From assembly GCA_947470805.1 (NCBI GenBank), contig CANIVU010000022.1, positions 22,808-86,807 of the forward strand: a stretch of DNA of 64,000 bases, written 5' to 3'. Origin of the DNA: Acidobacteriota bacterium. GTDB lineage: Bacteria > Acidobacteriota > Terriglobia > Bryobacterales > Bryobacteraceae. Both the position numbers and the translations under genes were made by a program. The notes beneath the pieces were generated by a model that searched no databases, was not told the origin of the DNA, and worked only from the letters and a program-made list of their open reading frames with translations. Positions 21,063-29,745 of the stretch are shown here, one piece after another. Position 1 is the stretch's first letter; each line of letters opens with the position of its first letter.

Positions 21063-23354
21063 ATGCGCCTAGTCCTCCTGGCCGCCGCCATCACCATCGC
21101 CCACGCCGACGATACGTTCTTCGAAAAGAACATCCGCCCCGTCCTCGCCGACAAGTGCTGGTCCTGCCATTCCACCGGTGCCAAGCTCGTCCACGCCAAT
21201 CTCAAACTAGACAACAAAGCCTCCCGCGAATCCGTCATCACCCCCAACAAACCCGAAGACTCCCGCCTCTACAAAGCCCTCCTCTACACCGGCCCCACCA
21301 AGATGCCGCCCACGGGCAAACTCCCCCCGGAAACCCTCGAAAACTTCCGCAAATGGATTGCCGACGGCGCCCCTTGGCCCGCCACGGAACTAGCCATCCA
21401 AACCACCACCCACTGGGCCTGGAAACCAATAACCAATCCCGCCATCCCCGCAGTCCGCAACACCTCCTGGCCCCGTAATAAAATCGATCACTTCCTCCTC
21501 GCCAAACTCGAAGCCCAAAATCTCCAACCCAATCCAGACGCCAACCCCGCCACCTGGCTCCGCCGCGTCACCCTCGACCTCACCGGCCTCCCGCCAACCC
21601 CCGCCGAACAGGATGACTTCGCCACCAACAAGAACCCCGAACAAGTCGTCGATCGCCTCCTCAAATCCGAAGCCTACGGCCACCGCTGGGCCCGCCACTG
21701 GCTCGACCAAACCTACTACGCCGACTCCATCGAAATCGGCCGCCGCGTCCCCGCCCGCCACGCCTGGCGCTACCGCGATTGGGTCATCGACGCCATCAAC
21801 CGCGACATCCCCTACAACGAATTCATCCAGCAGCAACTCGCCGGTGACCATCTCCCCTGGCGCACCCCCGAAGAACGACGCCGCAACCTGACAGCCCTCG
21901 GCTTCCTAGCCCTCGGCCCCTGGCCATTAGTCAACGCCGACAAAGTCCAACTCCAAATGGACGTAGTCGATCTCCAAGTCGACATGGTCGGCCGCAGCTT
22001 CTTGGGCCTCACCATGGGCTGCGCCCGCTGCCACGATCACAAGTTCGACCCGATAAGCCTCAAGGACTATTACGGCATGGCCGGCATCTTCGCCTCCACC
22101 CGAACCATCAACGGCCGCCTCGGCCTCGGCGTCTTCTCCAACGTCAACACCGTCACCCTCCCCGAACTCCCCGAAGAACTCAAAGCCCGCGCCACCGAAA
22201 CCACGGAATACTGGCGCGAACTCGACAAAGCCCGCAAAGCCCTCGAAGCCCTCAAAAAGACCGAAAAGCCCGACCCCAAAGAAGTCACCGCCGCCACCAA
22301 CGCCGTCAAACTCCTTGAATATCTTCCCCCAACGCCCCCCACTGTCCACGCCGTGCAAGACGCCGAAACCCCCGCCGATATCCGCATCAACCTCCGCGGC
22401 AACGCCCACCAGCTCGGCACCGAAACCCCGCGCTCCGGCGTCGCCCTAACCGGCAAAATCGCCCAGCTCGACATCCCCGATTTCACCTCCGGCCGCAAAG
22501 AACTCGCCGCCTGGATCACCGCCAAAGAAAACCCGTTAACCGCCCGCGTCGCCGTCAACCGCGCCTGGCACCATTTATTCGGCACCGGCATCGCCCCCAC
22601 CATCGACAACTTCGGCACCCGCGGCCTCCCCCCCAGCCACCCCGAACTGCTCGACTATCTCGCCACCGAATTCACCACCAACAACGGCTCCCTCAAACAA
22701 ATCATCAAACAAATCGTACTCTCAAGAACCTACGCCCAGTCCTCCCAACCCAACAAAAAAGCCCAGGAAATCGACCCCGAAAATCGCCTCCAATGGCGCA
22801 TGTCCCGCCGCCGCCTCGAAGGCGAAACCATCCGCGACTCTATCCTCTCGGTCACCGGCAATCTCGACCCCAAAGCCAACGGCCCCGCCCTCCCCTTCCA
22901 AATCAAAGGCAACCTGTCACTAGGCGAACCCGAATCCTTCATCGAAGACGTCAAGCTCGACCCCGCCACCCGCCTCCGCCGCTCCATCTTCCTCCCCGTC
23001 CTAAGGAAATCCCAAGCCCCCGAACTCGACATTTTGAACCTGTTCAATTTCCCCGACGCAAACCAAATCACCGGCGCCCGCCAGTCCACCACCATCCCCA
23101 CCCAGGCCCTCTACCTAATGAACGCCCCCTGGGTCCAGGAGCAAGCCGCCGCCCTAGCCGAGCGCCTCCAGTCCACCCAAACAACCACCCCGCAAAAGCT
23201 CCACCAACTAATCCGCCGCGTCTACGCCCGCGAACCAAACCCCAACGAAATCGCCCAACTCCAAGCATTCCTCGAAACCTTCCCGGAAACCGAAGCCTGG
23301 AAGCGCCTCTGCCATTCGCTCCTCATCTCCAACGAGTTCCTCTACCGAAACTAA
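21063..23354 (+). CDS. PSCyt1/DUF1549/DUF1553 cytochrome c protein
   Basis: Exported 763-residue protein of the planctomycete-acidobacterial PSCyt1-PSCyt2-PSD1 architecture. A signal peptide (ending near AHAD) is followed by the cytochrome c domain with CWSCH at about residues 38-42 and KMPPTGKLPP. The DUF1549 region begins near KIDHFLLAKLE and includes the GCARCHDHKFDPI haem-like motif about residue 320. The DUF1553 region (about 480-740) contains LAAWITAKENPLTARVAVNR and the conserved LSRTYAQSS. These proteins occur with DUF1501 partners, as here 4 bases downstream. Biochemical function is not established; links to carbohydrate breakdown have been proposed. Confidence 0.93.
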   Translation: MRLVLLAAAITIAHADDTFFEKNIRPVLADKCWSCHSTGAKLVHANLKLDNKASRESVITPNKPEDSRLYKALLYTGPTKMPPTGKLPPETLENFRKWIADGAPWPATELAIQTTTHWAWKPITNPAIPAVRNTSWPRNKIDHFLLAKLEAQNLQPNPDANPATWLRRVTLDLTGLPPTPAEQDDFATNKNPEQVVDRLLKSEAYGHRWARHWLDQTYYADSIEIGRRVPARHAWRYRDWVIDAINRDIPYNEFIQQQLAGDHLPWRTPEERRRNLTALGFLALGPWPLVNADKVQLQMDVVDLQVDMVGRSFLGLTMGCARCHDHKFDPISLKDYYGMAGIFASTRTINGRLGLGVFSNVNTVTLPELPEELKARATETTEYWRELDKARKALEALKKTEKPDPKEVTAATNAVKLLEYLPPTPPTVHAVQDAETPADIRINLRGNAHQLGTETPRSGVALTGKIAQLDIPDFTSGRKELAAWITAKENPLTARVAVNRAWHHLFGTGIAPTIDNFGTRGLPPSHPELLDYLATEFTTNNGSLKQIIKQIVLSRTYAQSSQPNKKAQEIDPENRLQWRMSRRRLEGETIRDSILSVTGNLDPKANGPALPFQIKGNLSLGEPESFIEDVKLDPATRLRRSIFLPVLRKSQAPELDILNLFNFPDANQITGARQSTTIPTQALYLMNAPWVQEQAAALAERLQSTQTTTPQKLHQLIRRVYAREPNPNEIAQLQAFLETFPETEAWKRLCHSLLISNEFLYRN

Positions 23355-23358
23355 CCCC

Positions 23359-24726
23359 ATGCAAAGCCGCCGCCAATTCCTCTCCCTCGCCGCCCTCGGT
23401 GCCCTTGCCCACGCCGCCCCCCACCACGCCGCGAAAGCGAAGCGCGTAATCTTCTTATTCATGCAAGGCGGCCCCTCCCACATGGACATGTTCGAGTACA
23501 AACCCGAACTCGAAAAACGCAACGGCCAACCCCTCGCCTCCGCCCTCAAACTCCCCGCCAACTACGAAGCCCCCGGCATCCGCGACTCCCGCCTCTTCGG
23601 CCCCATGGGCAAATTCGTCCGCTACGGCCAGTCCGGCAAATTGATGACCGACATGCTGCCCAACCTCGGCCGCATCGTCGATGACCTGACATTCCTCCAC
23701 GGCATGCACGCCGATTCCGAAGCCCACGCCCCCGCCATCCGCCAACTCCACACCGGCCACTCCATCCAGGTCCGCCCCTCCATGGGCGCCTGGACCCTCT
23801 ACGGCCTCGGCACCGAAAACCAAAATCTCCCCGGCTTCGTGACGATCTGCCCCGCCCTCTCCGGCGACGGCGGCACCCCCCAACTCTTCGGCAGCGCCTT
23901 CCTGCCGGCCATCTACCAAGGCACCCCAATCGGCAAATCCGGCGACGCCAAAAACGCCCGCATCGATTACCTCAAAGACGCCACCACCTCGACCGAAGCC
24001 CAGCGCAAACAGCTCGATTTCCTCCAAAAACTCAACCGCGACCACCTCGCCCAGTCCGGTGCCGACAGCGATCTCGAAGGCCGCATTTCCAGCTTCGAAC
24101 TCGCCTTCCGCATGCAAATGGAAGCCCCCAAAGTCCTGGACCTAACCACCGAATCCGAAGCCACCAAAGCCGCCTACGGCATTGGCGAAAAGGAAACCGA
24201 CGACTTCGGCCGCCAGTGCCTAATGGCCCGTCGCCTCGCCGAATCCGGCGTCCGCTTCGTCCAGATCACCGATGGCGGCTGGGACCACCACGGCAAGCTC
24301 CGCCAGTCGCTCCCCGTCCGTTGCAAAGCCGTCGACAAACCCGTCGCCGCCCTGATCACAGACCTCAAACAGCGCGGCCTCCTCGACGACACATTGGTCC
24401 TCTGGGGCGGGGAATTCGGCCGCACGCCCTTCGACCAGGACCTCTCCCAAGGCAAAGGGCCAATGAACGAGCGCGGCCGCGAACACAACCCCAAAGGCTT
24501 CACCATGTTCATGGCCGGCGGCGGCACCAAGCCCGGCGTCTCGTACGGCCAAACCGACGAATTCGGCTGGCACGCCGTCGAAGGCAAGGTCCACATCCAC
24601 GACCTCCACGCGACGATGCTGCACCAACTGGGCATCGACCACGAAAAGCTAACCTACCGCTACACCGGCCGCGACTACCGCCTCACCGACGTCGCCGGCC
24701 GCGTCGTCAAAGAGATCCTCCTCTGA
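23359..24726 (+). CDS. DUF1501 protein, Tat/Sec exported
   Basis: A 455-residue DUF1501 protein, a family related to alkaline phosphatase/sulfatase folds and encoded next to DUF1553 cytochromes. The N-terminus MQSRRQFLSLAALGALAHA is a twin-arginine signal. Conserved pieces are FLFMQGGPSHMDMFEYKP, LPNLGRIVDDLTFLHGMHAD, TDGGWDHHG and LWGGEFGRTP, with GREHNPKGF and DLHATMLHQLGIDH near the end. The His/Asp positions in these motifs look like metal ligands of the phosphatase-like fold. It is translated right behind the DUF1553 gene. Its last 20 bases overlap the end of the VOC gene on the opposite strand. Confidence 0.94.
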   Translation: MQSRRQFLSLAALGALAHAAPHHAAKAKRVIFLFMQGGPSHMDMFEYKPELEKRNGQPLASALKLPANYEAPGIRDSRLFGPMGKFVRYGQSGKLMTDMLPNLGRIVDDLTFLHGMHADSEAHAPAIRQLHTGHSIQVRPSMGAWTLYGLGTENQNLPGFVTICPALSGDGGTPQLFGSAFLPAIYQGTPIGKSGDAKNARIDYLKDATTSTEAQRKQLDFLQKLNRDHLAQSGADSDLEGRISSFELAFRMQMEAPKVLDLTTESEATKAAYGIGEKETDDFGRQCLMARRLAESGVRFVQITDGGWDHHGKLRQSLPVRCKAVDKPVAALITDLKQRGLLDDTLVLWGGEFGRTPFDQDLSQGKGPMNERGREHNPKGFTMFMAGGGTKPGVSYGQTDEFGWHAVEGKVHIHDLHATMLHQLGIDHEKLTYRYTGRDYRLTDVAGRVVKEILL

Positions 24727-25189
24727 ACGGATTGCCCTCCGGCTGCCATCCGCCATCGGCCGTCCCATACGGACTCGAAACCACAACAACATACCCATCC
24801 GGATCCCGCATCCAGCACTCCCAGTGATTCGGCCCGCCATCCCCATCCATCGGGTTGCGATGCCGCGGCCTGACAATCGCCACATCCATCTCCGCCGCCC
24901 GCCGCATCACCGCGTCAAAATCATCCACCTCGAACCACAGCAACACCCCGTTCCCATAGGGCCGGTCTTCCCGATTCCCAATCGGCCCATGGTCGTGCTC
25001 ATGCTGAAAACTGTGCAGCTGCAGAATCAGTTGCCCATTGGCAACAAGCTGCTCATACGCCGCCCCGCCGTGATTGCTCGCGCAGCCAAGCAAGCGCTGG
25101 TACCAGCGGCTGCTCGCCTCCACATCGGTCACCGCGATCAATGGTTGCGGTCGCAAGTTACTCCGCCGCCACCGGTTTGTCTTCCCCAT
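24707..25189 (-). CDS. VOC-family (glyoxalase/bleomycin resistance-like) protein
   Basis: Single-domain VOC-fold protein of about 160 residues with two beta-alpha-beta-beta-beta modules: PLIAVTDVEASSRWYQRLLG at the N-terminus and EVDDFDAVMRRAAEM followed by NHWECWMRDPDGYVVVVSSPYG. Such proteins bind a metal and act in glyoxalase, dioxygenase or resistance reactions; the substrate is unknown. I place the start at the ATG at 25189, which overlaps the end of the upstream ankyrin gene by 32 bases; a TTG nearer to the fold is also possible. The longer open frame upstream is only the antisense-frame extension and is not supported. Confidence 0.83.
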   Translation of the reverse strand: MGKTNRWRRSNLRPQPLIAVTDVEASSRWYQRLLGCASNHGGAAYEQLVANGQLILQLHSFQHEHDHGPIGNREDRPYGNGVLLWFEVDDFDAVMRRAAEMDVAIVRPRHRNPMDGDGGPNHWECWMRDPDGYVVVVSSPYGTADGGWQPEGNPFRGGSL

Positions 25190-26990
25190 TGGCAAACAAC
25201 AACGCCAGCGACGCCCAGCTAGTCCCCGCCGCCGAAATCCACTGGTGATGCCCATACGGGAATCCGCTCTCAAAATAAGGCTGCAACGGATGCGTATGCG
25301 TCTGCACATACCAGCTCCCATCCGGAAACTGCGTTCGCAGCAACCAATTCACCCCAGCCTGGTACCCGCCGAACGAAGGCTTCATCCCGCCCGCCGTATG
25401 CAGCGCATAAAGCGCCAACCCGGTCGCATAAGCATCCGGCGCCATCCCCGGCAACTGCGCCCACGCCCCATCCCGCCGCTGCGCAGCCATCAACTCACCA
25501 ACAGCCTCATCCACCGGCAAATCGCAAGCCGCCAACCCCATCAGCCGCATCGCCTGCTCCTCCACGCCCACCGCCCGCGAGGCCAATAAATACGCCCCGC
25601 CCCGAGCAATCCGCTCCCGAACCTCCGCCGCCCGTCCCGGCGCATGATACTGCTTCAGCCCCATCACCGCCATCGCCGTCGCACTGACATAAGAGTACTC
25701 ACTCGGCGGCCGGTAAATCCGGAAATCCCACTTCCCATCTGGGTCCTGCCGGAACATCACCTTGTGCGCCGTCGCATCGGTCAACTTGCTCGCCGGCTCG
25801 GAATCAAACCCAAATTCATTCAGCAAATACACCGGCCCGCCCATCACGCCCAACCCCGTCAACAACCCCGGCATATTCCCCGAACTCGTCGAAATCGCCA
25901 CCTTCCGCTCCCGCTTCGCCGCCGCCTCGTCCACCGCCAACCCCTGCTTCTTCGCCAGCGTCGTCACCATATCCGGCACCGAATTGCTGTGGCAGGAAAC
26001 ACAGCCACGCGTCTTCCAAATCGCCGGAGCCGTCCCCTGCAGAATCGGCAACGCCCGCGCCACCGCCTCCCGCGCCGTCTTCGCCGGAGCCGTCGTCACC
26101 GGAATCTTCTCCGCCGCCCCCGGGGCTTTGGCGGCGCGCAGCGCCCGCACAATCGGATCGTTCTCCCCAAACCGGTACGCCAGCGTCAACGCCGTCAACC
26201 CGTTCTCTTCCTTCAAATCCGTCCGCGCCCCCCGCGCCAACAGCAACTGCACCACCGCGGGATTCCGGTCGTAAGAAATCGCCGCCCGCATCAACGCCGA
26301 ATACCCGCGCGGGCACTGCGGATTCACCTCCGCCCCCTGGTCCAACAGGAACCGCACGAACTCCAAATTCTGATACGCAGCCGCATTCTGCAGCGCCGTC
26401 TGCCCGCGAACCGCGATCTGGTTCACATTCGCCCCCGCGCTCACCAGCAATGGTGCACAAGCCATGCAATTCACCACCGCCGCATTCGACAGCGCAAAGG
26501 ACCCCGCCGGCAACGTCGCCCCGGCCTTCATGAGTGCCAACATCGCCGCCGGTTCCCCGGCGTCGGCTGCCGCCTCCAACGCCCGCCCGTCCGCCTTCGC
26601 CCCCGCGGCCAACAGCGCGGCAATAAACGGAACCGACCCCTTCCGGCTCGCCGCAATCCGCAACGGCGTCAACCCATTCTTCGCCGCCGCATTCGCATCC
26701 GCCCCCGCGGCCAACAACAATCGCGTCTTCTCCAAGTCCGACACCGCATAGTGCAGCGCCGTATACCCGCCGGAATTCACTGCCCGCACATCGGCTTTGT
26801 TCTCCAACAACAACTTCACCATCGCAGCGTCCGCCGTCACCACCGCGTGCATCAGCGGCGTGGTGCCATCCGCGCGAGCGGCCACACGCAGACTCTTCAC
26901 AACGGACACATCGCCCGCCCGAATCGCCTCAAACACATCCGGAGCCGCAAACAGCCCGCCAGCAAAAGCACAAGCCAATACAAGTCGCAT
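25158..26990 (-). CDS. ankyrin-haem-toroid protein, exported (paralogue of 18879)
   Basis: A 610-residue exported protein; the ATG at 26990 gives a clear signal peptide (MRLVLACAFAGGLFAAP). Ankyrin repeats fill about residues 20-265 (DGTTPLMHAVV, GGYTALHYAVS, NGLTPLRIAAS, RGQTALQNAAAY). A haem-type CVSCHSN motif lies at 330-334. The C-terminal half is a helical toroid with QRRDGAW and FPDGSWYV signatures and ends in QPYFESGFPYGHHQWISAAGTSWA, nearly the same as the ending of the 18879 protein. It lacks the N-terminal PSCyt1 domain of that paralogue. It is on the opposite strand and flanks the DUF1553/DUF1501 pair. Confidence 0.85.
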   Translation of the reverse strand: MRLVLACAFAGGLFAAPDVFEAIRAGDVSVVKSLRVAARADGTTPLMHAVVTADAAMVKLLLENKADVRAVNSGGYTALHYAVSDLEKTRLLLAAGADANAAAKNGLTPLRIAASRKGSVPFIAALLAAGAKADGRALEAAADAGEPAAMLALMKAGATLPAGSFALSNAAVVNCMACAPLLVSAGANVNQIAVRGQTALQNAAAYQNLEFVRFLLDQGAEVNPQCPRGYSALMRAAISYDRNPAVVQLLLARGARTDLKEENGLTALTLAYRFGENDPIVRALRAAKAPGAAEKIPVTTAPAKTAREAVARALPILQGTAPAIWKTRGCVSCHSNSVPDMVTTLAKKQGLAVDEAAAKRERKVAISTSSGNMPGLLTGLGVMGGPVYLLNEFGFDSEPASKLTDATAHKVMFRQDPDGKWDFRIYRPPSEYSYVSATAMAVMGLKQYHAPGRAAEVRERIARGGAYLLASRAVGVEEQAMRLMGLAACDLPVDEAVGELMAAQRRDGAWAQLPGMAPDAYATGLALYALHTAGGMKPSFGGYQAGVNWLLRTQFPDGSWYVQTHTHPLQPYFESGFPYGHHQWISAAGTSWASLALLFANGEDKPVAAE

Positions 26991-27135
26991 AGGGAGTGCC
27001 ACAATTATGCACGTCCCCCAAACCCCTCCGCAACGCAATGTGGCGATCTCGGGCGCCCCCACCCCCCCCACGCAGCAACCCAACCCACTCCCACGCCAGC
27101 GAACAACCCACCCCCACGCCAGCGGATCAACCCAC

Positions 27136-27169
27136 GGGGACACCCGCGTCCCGCAGGGCGGGTGTCCCC
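27136..27169. repeat. GGGGACA-type intergenic palindrome
   Basis: Perfect 12-base inverted repeat GGGGACACCCGC/GCGGGTGTCCCC with a 10-base loop (27148-27157). It sits 20 bases past the stop of the propeller gene (27190, minus strand), so it may end that transcript, but no T-run follows. The arms share GGGGACA/TGTCCCC with elements at 33158, 51478 and 53560. Confidence 0.75.
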
Positions 27170-27189
27170 AGACGCGACCAAACCTCCCC

Positions 27190-28386
27190 CTACACCTCAA
27201 TCCGGTACAAACTCTGATCCCCTCGCAAATACATCGCCTTCCCCGATATCGCAAACGACGCCAGCGTCCGCTCACTCACCGTATTCCGCGCCAGCTCTTT
27301 ATACTCTTTCCCCGGCGCAATCACCGTGCACTCGCCCTCTTCACTCAGGAAATAGATCCGCCCATCCGCCGCCGTCGGCGACGCCGAATGGTTCCCGCCC
27401 ACCCGCTTCTGCCACCGCATCGTCCCGTCCTTCGCATCCAAGCAAGTCGCCACGCCCGTGTCCGAAATCATGTACAACTCATCCCCCACCACCACCGGCG
27501 AAGGCGTCAACGGCACCGCCCGCGGATACTGCCAACTGACGTGCGACTTGGTAACATTCCCCTTCCCATCCGGCCGCACGGCAAAAATGATCGGATTGAA
27601 AAAACCCGAGCAAATATACACTAATCCGTGAGCATACACCGCCCGCGGAACATTCGAAAACCCATCCCCATACTCGATATACCAAAGCTCTTTCCCCGTC
27701 TTCGGATCATACGCATACGCATGGTGCGCCCCCGGACTCACAACCTGCTTGCCCCCCGGCGTATCAATCACCAACGGCGTCGTATACGCCTGGTTCCCCT
27801 TCCCCCGAGCCGTCCGCCACTTCTGCTTCCCCGTATTCGCATCCAGCGCCACCACAAACTGCGTCTCCAACCCATCGCACGCAATAATCAACAAATCCTC
27901 AAACAGCGTCGGAGACCCGCCCGGCCCATGCTGCGGCTCATACTTCAACACCTGCTTCCATAGCACCTCGCCCTTCGTGTTCAAACACGCCGTCCCATAA
28001 AACCCGAAATGCACCCAAACTTTATCCCCGCGAACGATCGCCGTTGGCGAAGCAAAACTGTTCTTCTTATGAATCCCCGGACCCTTGTCCTTCACCCGAA
28101 AAACTTCCGTATCTAAAACAACCTTCCCACTAACAACATCCATAGCCAACAGCCGCAACGAAGCCCCGCCCTCCGTCGCCGTCGTCAGCCAAATTCGCCC
28201 ATCCACAATCGACGGGCTCGACCACCCCGACCCCGGCACCGGCGCCTTCCACTTCACATTCCTGGTCTCACTCCACTCCAGCGGCAACCCCCGTTCCGCC
28301 GAAACGCCCTGCCCGCCCGGCCCCCGAAACTGCGGCCAATCCTCCGCCGCCACTGCCAGTGATCCCAAAAACATGCGTCGATTCAT
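27190..28386 (-). CDS. PQQ-like beta-propeller protein, exported
   Basis: A 398-residue protein of the PQQ-binding-like beta-propeller (quinoprotein alcohol-dehydrogenase-like) superfamily. The ATG at 28386 gives a Tat/Sec-like leader (MNRRMFLGSLAVAA). WPQFRGPGGQG follows, the usual opening of acidobacterial/planctomycete PQQ_2 proteins. Blades are marked by repeats such as LLAMDVVSGKV, VVALDANTGKQKW, AYDPKTGKELW and CLDAKDGTMRWQ. It lacks the catalytic features of true PQQ dehydrogenases that I can recognise, so a structural or binding role is as likely as enzymatic activity. It faces the aminotransferase gene across a 156-base divergent region. Confidence 0.9.
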   Translation of the reverse strand: MNRRMFLGSLAVAAEDWPQFRGPGGQGVSAERGLPLEWSETRNVKWKAPVPGSGWSSPSIVDGRIWLTTATEGGASLRLLAMDVVSGKVVLDTEVFRVKDKGPGIHKKNSFASPTAIVRGDKVWVHFGFYGTACLNTKGEVLWKQVLKYEPQHGPGGSPTLFEDLLIIACDGLETQFVVALDANTGKQKWRTARGKGNQAYTTPLVIDTPGGKQVVSPGAHHAYAYDPKTGKELWYIEYGDGFSNVPRAVYAHGLVYICSGFFNPIIFAVRPDGKGNVTKSHVSWQYPRAVPLTPSPVVVGDELYMISDTGVATCLDAKDGTMRWQKRVGGNHSASPTAADGRIYFLSEEGECTVIAPGKEYKELARNTVSERTLASFAISGKAMYLRGDQSLYRIEV

Positions 28387-28542
28387 GAAGTTTATTCCAC
28401 CACAATTACTCTTGACGAAGGAACGAAAATCGGTTAACTTCAACCAACAGCAACGCGCGCCTCCCTGTGAAGACACGCGTTCCCCTTCCCGGTCTGAACT
28501 TCCGCTGTTCACCACTGACTTTTTTCAGAACCAAGGGAATTT
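28387..28542. promoter_or_regulatory. divergent promoter region
   Basis: A 156-base gap between the divergent propeller (minus) and aminotransferase (plus) genes. It is less GC-rich than its neighbours (TTCCACCACAATTACTCTTG at its left end) and must hold both promoters. I saw no operator palindrome. Confidence 0.45.
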
Positions 28543-29670
28543 ATGGACCTCAAAAACGCCGCCTTCTCGCGCCGTCGTGTCGCGCAATTTCTCGCCGCTG
28601 GTGCGGCGATGCCTTTCTACAATGAATTCGCCATGGCGCAGGAAGCCGAGCGCCAGACCATGCGCGGCCGCGGCCCCATGCCCGCCGACGCCGTCCGCAT
28701 CTCATCGAATGAAAACCCGCTCGGCCCCTGCAAGGAAGGCCTCGAAGCCATGATGAAGGTCGCCCCGCTCGGCGGCCGCTACTCCCCCACCGGCGAAACC
28801 CAGGCCTTCACCAAAGCCGTCGCCATGCTCGAAGGCGTCAAAGAAGACTACATCATGCCCACGGCCGGCTCCTCCGACCCGCTCCACCGCACCACCTGCG
28901 CCTTCACCTCCCCCACCCGCTCCTGGTGCATGGCCAACCCCGGCTACGGCGGCGGCGCCCCCAGTTTCATTGGCTCCAAAGTCACCCGCGTCCCACTCCG
29001 TGCCGATTACTCCCACGATGTCCAGGCCATGATCAAGGCCGATCCCGATGCCGGCGTCTACTACGTCTGCAACCCCAATAACCCCACCGGCACCATCACC
29101 ACCCGCGCCGATATCGAGTTCCTCCTCGCCAACAAAAAGAAGGACGCCGTCGTCGTCGTCGACGAAGCCTACATTCACTTCTCCTCCACCGCTCAGCCCT
29201 GCAACGATCTCGTCGCCGCCGACAAAGACGTCATCGTTCTCCGCACCTTCTCCAAGGCCTACGGCATGGCCGGCATCCGCGCCGGGTTCGCCCTCGGACG
29301 CCCGGATCTATTGGCCAAAATGCGACCATTCCAGACCTCCGGCTTCCTCCCCATCACCGGTGTCGCCTGCGCCACGGCTTCGATGCTGGCCAAGAATCTC
29401 ATCACCGAGCGCCGCGCCATCAACAAGCGCATCCGCGACAACACGTTCGAATTCCTCGAGAAATCGAAGATTACCTACATCCCCTCCGAAGGCAACTTCT
29501 TCATGATGGAAGTCGGTCGCCCCGGCGCCGAAGTCGCCCGCGCCATGACCGAACACAAAATCTACATCGGCCGCGTTTGGCCCATCTGGCCCACGAAAGT
29601 CCGTGTCTCCGTTGGCACGCAGGAAGAAATGAATAAATTTACCGCCGCGCTCGCCAAAGTCATGGCATAG
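28543..29670 (+). CDS. HisC-like PLP aminotransferase with Tat signal
   Basis: Fold-type I PLP aminotransferase related to histidinol-phosphate aminotransferase, 375 residues. The aminotransferase body is complete: SSNENPLGP (54-62), NPNNPTG (177-183), VVDEAYIHF (205-213) and the PLP lysine K238 in TFSKAYGMAGIR. Unusually, it begins with a twin-arginine leader, FSRRRVAQFLAAGAAMPF, implying export of a folded, cofactor-loaded enzyme. Exported HisC-like proteins of this kind are seen in Acidobacteriota, but their substrate is not known to me. A TonB receptor-like gene follows 75 bases later. Confidence 0.9.
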   Translation: MDLKNAAFSRRRVAQFLAAGAAMPFYNEFAMAQEAERQTMRGRGPMPADAVRISSNENPLGPCKEGLEAMMKVAPLGGRYSPTGETQAFTKAVAMLEGVKEDYIMPTAGSSDPLHRTTCAFTSPTRSWCMANPGYGGGAPSFIGSKVTRVPLRADYSHDVQAMIKADPDAGVYYVCNPNNPTGTITTRADIEFLLANKKKDAVVVVDEAYIHFSSTAQPCNDLVAADKDVIVLRTFSKAYGMAGIRAGFALGRPDLLAKMRPFQTSGFLPITGVACATASMLAKNLITERRAINKRIRDNTFEFLEKSKITYIPSEGNFFMMEVGRPGAEVARAMTEHKIYIGRVWPIWPTKVRVSVGTQEEMNKFTAALAKVMA

Positions 29671-29745
29671 CGCGGCCCTCACAACCCCTGTCGGTTCTCC
29701 TTCACCGCTCCGTCGCTTAACTGCACGTATTGGGGAGAACAGTTC

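Noticed and set aside
24707..25321. Extended 204-residue version of the VOC protein
   Set aside because: The first 44 residues are Arg-rich antisense-like sequence overlapping the ankyrin gene; the VOC fold begins near the ATG at 25189.
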